Shown: positions 59,955 to 64,000 of the stretch, piece by piece
How the letters are laid out: each line of letters starts with the position of its first letter
Position numbering within the stretch: position 1 is the stretch's first letter
Made by a program: the position numbers and the translations under genes
Notes under the pieces: generated by a model
Database searches by the model: none
The model's input: the letters and a program-made list of their open reading frames with translations, nothing else
What the model was told of the DNA's origin: nothing
DNA from: Halomonas sp. SpR1
Lineage (GTDB): Bacteria > Pseudomonadota > Gammaproteobacteria > Pseudomonadales > Halomonadaceae
Direction of reading: 5' to 3'
Assembly (NCBI RefSeq): GCF_031010175.1
Contig: NZ_JAUAMB010000021.1
Coordinates: forward strand, 1-64,000
Length of the DNA stretch: 64,000 nucleotides

Positions 59955-61493
59955 ATGGTTAATTCATCCGACGAGAAAAGCCTTACAAAACGTCTGCGTC
60001 ACGAAAAAATACGTTTGCTATATGGCAATGTTTGGCAGCCCGTTTTTGCAGGTGTATTAGGCGCTTTTTTATTAGCTTTTCTTATGAAGGAAATGACTAG
60101 CTCTGCTGTATTAGTGGGCTGGCTTATCGCGATATTGCTGGTTTATGGGTTACGTTTAAGAATCGCTGTCCACTTTTTACGCGTCTCTTCAGCGGATCAA
60201 GAACACCCTCGCTGGCTGCGCTTGTTTGTCATTACGGTATTCCTGACAGGATGCGTATGGGGCACGGGCGGCTTGTTAATGTTTGACGGTGAACGGCCTG
60301 CGCAGGCTGCAGCCTTAGCCATTGTTCTAGCAGGTGTGGTGGCGGGGTGCGTGACGATGCTATCTGCTCTATGGTGGATGGTTCTTTTCTTCATACTGCC
60401 TATTGCGATTCCACTACAGCTATTATTTATATTTTCTGATACCCCAACACATACCATGATAGGTGTCCTGCTGGGCGTTTTTGTGTTGCTGCTAATCGCT
60501 ACCAGTCATCGTTTGGGGCACCTCATTCATAATAATATTGAGCTGAATTTGACGATGGCAGCCCGTGAAGTAGAGCTGCTTGAAAGCGAAAATCGGTACC
60601 TCTCTATTTTTCAGCACTCTCCGTTAGGCGTGCTGCATTTCGACAAAACAGGCAGCGTTACCGGCTGCAATGAAAACTTATTGAAAATATTGTCCCTTGA
60701 CCGTTCTAAACTACTGGGATTTTGTATGCAGCACGATGTGGATGCGGATATAGCAGCGGCTGCTCAAAATGCGCTGGATAAAGGTGCCGGATATTATGAG
60801 GGCACCCAGTTAATGTCTTGCTTATCCAGCCGTGCGGAGGGTACGCCGGTACGAGCTTTTTTCAACGGAGTGCGTGGCCTTGATGACGAAATTGTGGGCG
60901 GCATTGTGATTGTTGAGGATTTCACCGAGCGTAAGCGCAATGAAGAGGTTATTCACCGTCAAGCTTTCTACGATGCGCTCACCGACTTACCCAATCGCCG
61001 CCTATTTATCGAACGCCTGGAAACGCTCTGCGACCAAAATCAAACCGAAACGCAGAGCGGCTTACTGATGTTCTTGGATCTGGATCGCTTTAAGTTGATT
61101 AACGATACCTGGGGCCACGCTACAGGGGATGACTTATTGGTGCAGGTAGCTCGCCGCCTGGAAGGCTGTCTGAGTGAGGGAGATATGGCTGCTCGTCTCA
61201 GCGGCGACGAATTTGTGTTACTAGCGCTGTTGGAAGGGGAGGCAGCGGTGCCACTAGAAGCACGCGCTGAGAGTTATATGCGCAAGGTTCAGCAGGCGCT
61301 CTCTCCGCCTTACCGATTGGCAAGCCACGATACGGAGGTAACGCCCAGCATAGGGTATACCTGTTTTACGACCGCAGGCTGTGACCACGAGGAAGTGCTT
61401 AAACAGGCGGATATCGCAATGTATCGCGCAAAAACAGAAGGTCGGGCGCGGCTGTGCCGCTATCAACCCTGGATGCGCGATAAGATGCAGTGA
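59955..61493 (+). CDS. Membrane-anchored diguanylate cyclase (PAS-GGDEF)
   Basis: A 512-residue signalling enzyme. Six or so membrane helices span residues 28-190. A PAS domain follows at about 210-330 (Y-L-S-I-F-Q-H-S-P-L-G-V-L), then a linker and GGDEF domain from about 335 (A-L-T-D-L-P-N-R-R). The signature reads S-G-D-E-F near 416; Ser at the first position is common in active cyclases. No R-x-x-D inhibitory site precedes it at the usual spacing. Predicted: makes cyclic di-GMP from two GTP in response to an unknown membrane or PAS signal. It has no EAL domain. Confidence 0.85.
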   Translation: MVNSSDEKSLTKRLRHEKIRLLYGNVWQPVFAGVLGAFLLAFLMKEMTSSAVLVGWLIAILLVYGLRLRIAVHFLRVSSADQEHPRWLRLFVITVFLTGCVWGTGGLLMFDGERPAQAAALAIVLAGVVAGCVTMLSALWWMVLFFILPIAIPLQLLFIFSDTPTHTMIGVLLGVFVLLLIATSHRLGHLIHNNIELNLTMAAREVELLESENRYLSIFQHSPLGVLHFDKTGSVTGCNENLLKILSLDRSKLLGFCMQHDVDADIAAAAQNALDKGAGYYEGTQLMSCLSSRAEGTPVRAFFNGVRGLDDEIVGGIVIVEDFTERKRNEEVIHRQAFYDALTDLPNRRLFIERLETLCDQNQTETQSGLLMFLDLDRFKLINDTWGHATGDDLLVQVARRLEGCLSEGDMAARLSGDEFVLLALLEGEAAVPLEARAESYMRKVQQALSPPYRLASHDTEVTPSIGYTCFTTAGCDHEEVLKQADIAMYRAKTEGRARLCRYQPWMRDKMQ

Positions 61494-61502
61494 GCTGAAC
61501 GG

Positions 61503-62306
61503 TTAAGCTAGTTGACCGATCAGCAGTAGCCATAAGGCGATTAATGCAAAGTGGCCAGGGTACCACGCTAACCATAAACGGCGCGGCATAACCAAACTGA
61601 CAGGTGGGATTCGTTGAGCTGCCCCTGCGGCGAGCAACAGCACGATGACACACGTGCCTACGGTAAACGATTTGGCCATATCAGAGGCATTCATCTGCCC
61701 GGCAATCCAGAGTACCGGAAAGGCCGCTAAGCCTGCCCATAAGCGCGCCTGAAAGTGGCTCTCTGCTTGGCTTAGTGCATGCATGGCAAACATTAACAGT
61801 GGAATCAGCAACAGTCCGTTGTGACCGTACTCTACCCAAAAGCCGAGCAAGTACCACACCGTAACGCCTACCGCCGCGCCTGCTAACAGCCAGGGTAAAC
61901 CTAGCGTTTGCTGTTGGTAGTGCTGCCATCCCTGACGTACCAGCGTCCCCAAGGCTAAGCCACTGGCAAGGGTAAAGCAGACGTTGAGGATAAATGCGTC
62001 TGATGTACGCGGCATCATCATGTAGGGGAGTTGGGCGACCAGGCCGATAATCAAAATGCGCCGTGAGTAGCGTAAGGGATTGCGGGTATTAAATAGCCCG
62101 TGCCAAGCCACCATGGCGGCAAACAGCGGAAAGGCGATACGACCAATGGAAGAGCCTGCCCAGCTTAAATCCCAGTCCCCGGGTAGCACATAGCGAGTAA
62201 GGTGATCCACGGTCATGGTGATCAGCGCCAGCCACTGGCCCCAGCCAGTCCAATGGGAAGAAGGGCGAGGGAGAGTACCTGCATGTGGGCTAGTCGAGTG
62301 AGCCAT
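61503..62306 (-). CDS. TraX-family membrane protein
   Basis: A 267-residue protein with about eight predicted helices. The N-terminal W-L-A-L-I-T-M-T-V-D-H near residues 25-35 and G-R-I-A-F-P-L-F-A near 53-61 are the TraX signature. TraX acetylates F pilin on plasmids; chromosomal homologues are thought to acetylate other membrane substrates, not known here. It is convergent with the cyclase gene (9-nt gap). Confidence 0.83.
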   Translation of the reverse strand: MAHSTSPHAGTLPRPSSHWTGWGQWLALITMTVDHLTRYVLPGDWDLSWAGSSIGRIAFPLFAAMVAWHGLFNTRNPLRYSRRILIIGLVAQLPYMMMPRTSDAFILNVCFTLASGLALGTLVRQGWQHYQQQTLGLPWLLAGAAVGVTVWYLLGFWVEYGHNGLLLIPLLMFAMHALSQAESHFQARLWAGLAAFPVLWIAGQMNASDMAKSFTVGTCVIVLLLAAGAAQRIPPVSLVMPRRLWLAWYPGHFALIALWLLLIGQLA

Positions 62307-62393
62307 AGAACCTCCGTGTTGAATAGGCGCAATGATACACAGACAGAGGTAGCTTTACCTAGTTCACTTAATTGGCTTGGCTCTAAAAGCAAA

Positions 62394-62417
62394 TTACCCC
62401 GGCAGTTGCCGGGGTAA
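62394..62417 (-). terminator. Terminator of the amino-acid binding-protein gene
   Basis: TTACCCCGGC/GCCGGGGTAA with a 4-nt loop, followed on the minus strand by a TTTGCTTTT tail. It lies 38 nt past the binding-protein stop. Confidence 0.82.
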
Positions 62418-62454
62418 TAGTCGGGGTGATAGACATCAAGGCTTGCTGTGAGGC

Positions 62455-63228
62455 TTACTCAGCTTCACCGAAATAACGGTTGTAGATCTCGTCGTAAGTA
62501 CCGTCTTCCTGTACTTCAGCCAGGGCTTCGTTGAACTTCTCGGCCAGCGCTTCATCGCGTTGACGGAAGGCGATGCCAAAACCGTCACCGAAGTACTCTT
62601 TTGGCTCGCTAATACGCTCGCCCACCACTACGTACTCAGCTTCTTCGCTTTCCAGCAGCGTGGACTGGCCAATCGGGAAGTCGAGGAAGACGATGTCCAG
62701 ACGCTCAGCTTCCATATCCAGCACCATATCGTCGGCGGTGGAGTAGCGGCTAATGTCGGCAACGTCACTGAAGTTGTCGGTGACGTAGTTGTCCTGCAGA
62801 GTGCCACGCTGAACGCCAATGGTCATGCCTTCCAGCGTCTCTTTGGTGGCTTCGCTGATACCCAGATCGCTTGCCGCAAACCATGCAGAGGGCATAGTGA
62901 TGTAAGGGTCAGAGAACAGCACTTGCTCACGACGTTCGTCGTTAATGGTCATTGACGACATGATGGCGTCGTAGTTGCGCGACATTAGGCCAGGAATAAT
63001 GCCGTCCCACTCCTGCTCAACCCATTCGCAGGTAACGCCCATGCGGTCACATAGCTCGTTACCCAGATCGATGTCAAAACCGGTAAGTTCGCCTTCAGCG
63101 GTGCGGAACTCCATAGGCTCGTAAGGAACGTCCACGCCAATGCGTACATTGTCGTAATCACGCGCCTGTGCCGAGGATGCGGCAGCGACTGCCAAGCCTA
63201 ACAGCGAAAGAGATAGTAGTTTTTTCAT
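62455..63228 (-). CDS. Amino-acid ABC importer binding protein (ArtI/HisJ-like)
   Basis: 257 residues. A signal peptide at 1-22 is cleaved after A-Q-A. The mature protein has the family-3 solute-binding fold: I-G-V-D-V-P-Y-E-P-M-E-F, then L-T-G-F-D-I-D-L near 50-57, and S-S-M-T-I-N-D-E-R-R near 90. The A-F-R-Q-R-D-E-A-L block near 222 follows. D and R positions bind the amino-acid alpha groups; the ligand is likely arginine, lysine, ornithine or histidine. The permease gene follows on the minus strand upstream in coordinates; ATPase not in window. Confidence 0.87.
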   Translation of the reverse strand: MKKLLSLSLLGLAVAAASSAQARDYDNVRIGVDVPYEPMEFRTAEGELTGFDIDLGNELCDRMGVTCEWVEQEWDGIIPGLMSRNYDAIMSSMTINDERREQVLFSDPYITMPSAWFAASDLGISEATKETLEGMTIGVQRGTLQDNYVTDNFSDVADISRYSTADDMVLDMEAERLDIVFLDFPIGQSTLLESEEAEYVVVGERISEPKEYFGDGFGIAFRQRDEALAEKFNEALAEVQEDGTYDEIYNRYFGEAE

Positions 63229-63410
63229 CTTATTACTCCGTAGAAAGCGGGTTCACTTAAAAGTGATTCCCGTTTTTAACTGACAAATAGTTGTTAGCCG
63301 ACAATTAAACTAACCCAGGTTGGCGTTGACGAAAAGGGGACGTTACGTTGTGAACCAACGTTTGTTTGACGCTTGCACTGTTTTTCCATGATCAACCGGT
63401 TTCCCCATGC
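63229..63410. promoter_or_regulatory. Gap between permease and binding-protein genes
   Basis: 182 bp. ACGTTG/CAACGT near 63345-63360 forms a small hairpin. A long gap with hairpin before a highly expressed binding-protein gene is usual for setting unequal expression; an internal promoter is also possible. Confidence 0.35.
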
Positions 63411-64000
63411 TTAAGCATCTTGCGGCCGTAGATGCGCCAGCAACTTTTTTTCCAGATAGCGAAAGAAGAACAAGATCGCGAACGTTAAGCACAGATAGAT
63501 GGCGGCTACGAATAAAAACGCTTCGAACGGCGCGTAGTAGCGGGCGTAGACAAAGCGAGCAGCGCCGGTGAGATCCATCAGCGTGACCACGCTGGCAATC
63601 GCGCTGGCGTGAAGCATGAAGATCACTTCGTTGCCGTAGGCGGGTAGGGCGCGGCGAAAGGCGCTGGGTAAGATGATTCGGCGCATCATCAAGCTCTGCG
63701 ACATGCCATAAGCGCGGGCGGCTTCAATCTCGCCCTTAGCCGTGGCTTTAATGGCGCCACGGAAAATTTCGGTGGTGTAGGCGGCGGTATTCAGCGTGAA
63801 GGCTATCAGCGCTGGATAGAAGGCTTCACGCAGCACTGGCCATAAAAAACTCTCTTGGATGCCATCAACAAAGACGACGCCGTAATAGATGATATAGAGC
63901 TGAATCAACAGCGGTGTGCCACGAAATACATAGGTATAGAGATAAACCGGCAGGCTAATCCATTTATGCTTGGAGCTGCGCATAATGGCCAGCGGCACGG
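63411..64000 (-). CDS. Amino-acid ABC importer permease (HisM/ArtM-like), partial
   Basis: The gene runs off the window at 64000, so its N-terminus is missing; the Met near 63998 is internal. About 196 residues are visible with several helices. The EAA-type loop is A-Y-G-M-S-Q-S-L-M-M-R-R-I-I-L-P near residues 95-110, and F-R-G-T-P-L-L-I-Q near 25-33 is typical of HisM/GlnP-type permeases. It pairs with the binding protein at 62455 and presumably another permease and an ATPase beyond the window. Confidence 0.88.
   Translation of the reverse strand, partial: VPLAIMRSSKHKWISLPVYLYTYVFRGTPLLIQLYIIYYGVVFVDGIQESFLWPVLREAFYPALIAFTLNTAAYTTEIFRGAIKATAKGEIEAARAYGMSQSLMMRRIILPSAFRRALPAYGNEVIFMLHASAIASVVTLMDLTGAARFVYARYYAPFEAFLFVAAIYLCLTFAILFFFRYLEKKLLAHLRPQDA

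Noticed and set aside
61195..61215. Diguanylate cyclase judged inactive because of SGDEF
   Set aside because: Ser in the first position is seen in active enzymes; the D-E-F part is intact.
1..64000. CRISPR array, tRNA/rRNA genes, prophage structural genes, retron
   Set aside because: Scanned by eye on both strands; no regular spaced repeats, cloverleaf, capsid/tail genes or reverse transcriptase were seen within the window.

Overview
The window reads as a chromosomal segment of a moderately GC-rich gammaproteobacterium. Gene style (AGCS symporter, mmuPM, recBCD, ilvD, purEK, chrA, TraX-like protein) fits Halomonadaceae (Halomonas/Vreelandella). This is an inference from protein character, not from a database search. 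Most of the window has ordinary codon use. Two tracts are clearly AT-rich and look acquired: about 17.96-19.3 kb and, most strikingly, 33.87-40.01 kb.

Layout. 0-16 kb: the 3' tip of a group II intron abutting a YrhK-like gene; a frameshifted alanine/sodium symporter; a PotABCD-type ABC importer cluster with an amine oxidase, a HAD hydrolase and a divergent LysR regulator; an SDR/AraC pair; a GNAT; an ABC-F ATPase followed by a scarred toxin-antitoxin zone (a HigBA-like pair, a decayed copy of the ABC-F 3' end, an orphan higA with a higB remnant, and an antitoxin scar). 16-33.7 kb: metabolic and transport genes (adenine-deaminase-type enzyme, HD phosphohydrolase, MFS and LysE exporters, YbfB/YjiJ transporter with LysR, GST, mmuP-mmuM, Rpn nuclease plus a broken copy, LysR/SDR/SMP-30, DUF2235 hydrolase, a nitrilase fragment, DUF427).

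33.9-53.8 kb is the most interesting part. An AT-rich island encodes a 607-residue protein of unknown family with a possible nuclease-like C-terminal motif, then a class 2 OLD-type ATPase-TOPRIM nuclease and a UvrD-like helicase. The last two have the Gabija (GajA/GajB) architecture, but both are longer than usual. Next to it lies recD, recB, a HepT-MntA (HEPN/MNT) toxin-antitoxin pair joined to recB by a chain of 4-nt overlaps, a second MNT copy that has lost a catalytic Asp, pncB, recC, and a RES-Xre toxin-antitoxin pair divergent from recC. recB carries an in-frame palindromic repeat insertion of about 60 codons.

53.8-64 kb is housekeeping: ilvD, chrA, a metallothionein, purE-purK, a membrane-anchored diguanylate cyclase, a TraX-like protein and the start of a basic/polar amino-acid ABC importer that runs off the end.

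How it fits together: exonuclease V, an OLD nuclease-helicase pair and two or more NAD- or RNA-targeting toxin systems are concentrated around one locus. This suggests a defence island grown around recBCD. The translational coupling of a HEPN/MNT pair to recBD is the observation I would test first, together with whether the 607-residue protein belongs to the OLD-helicase system.
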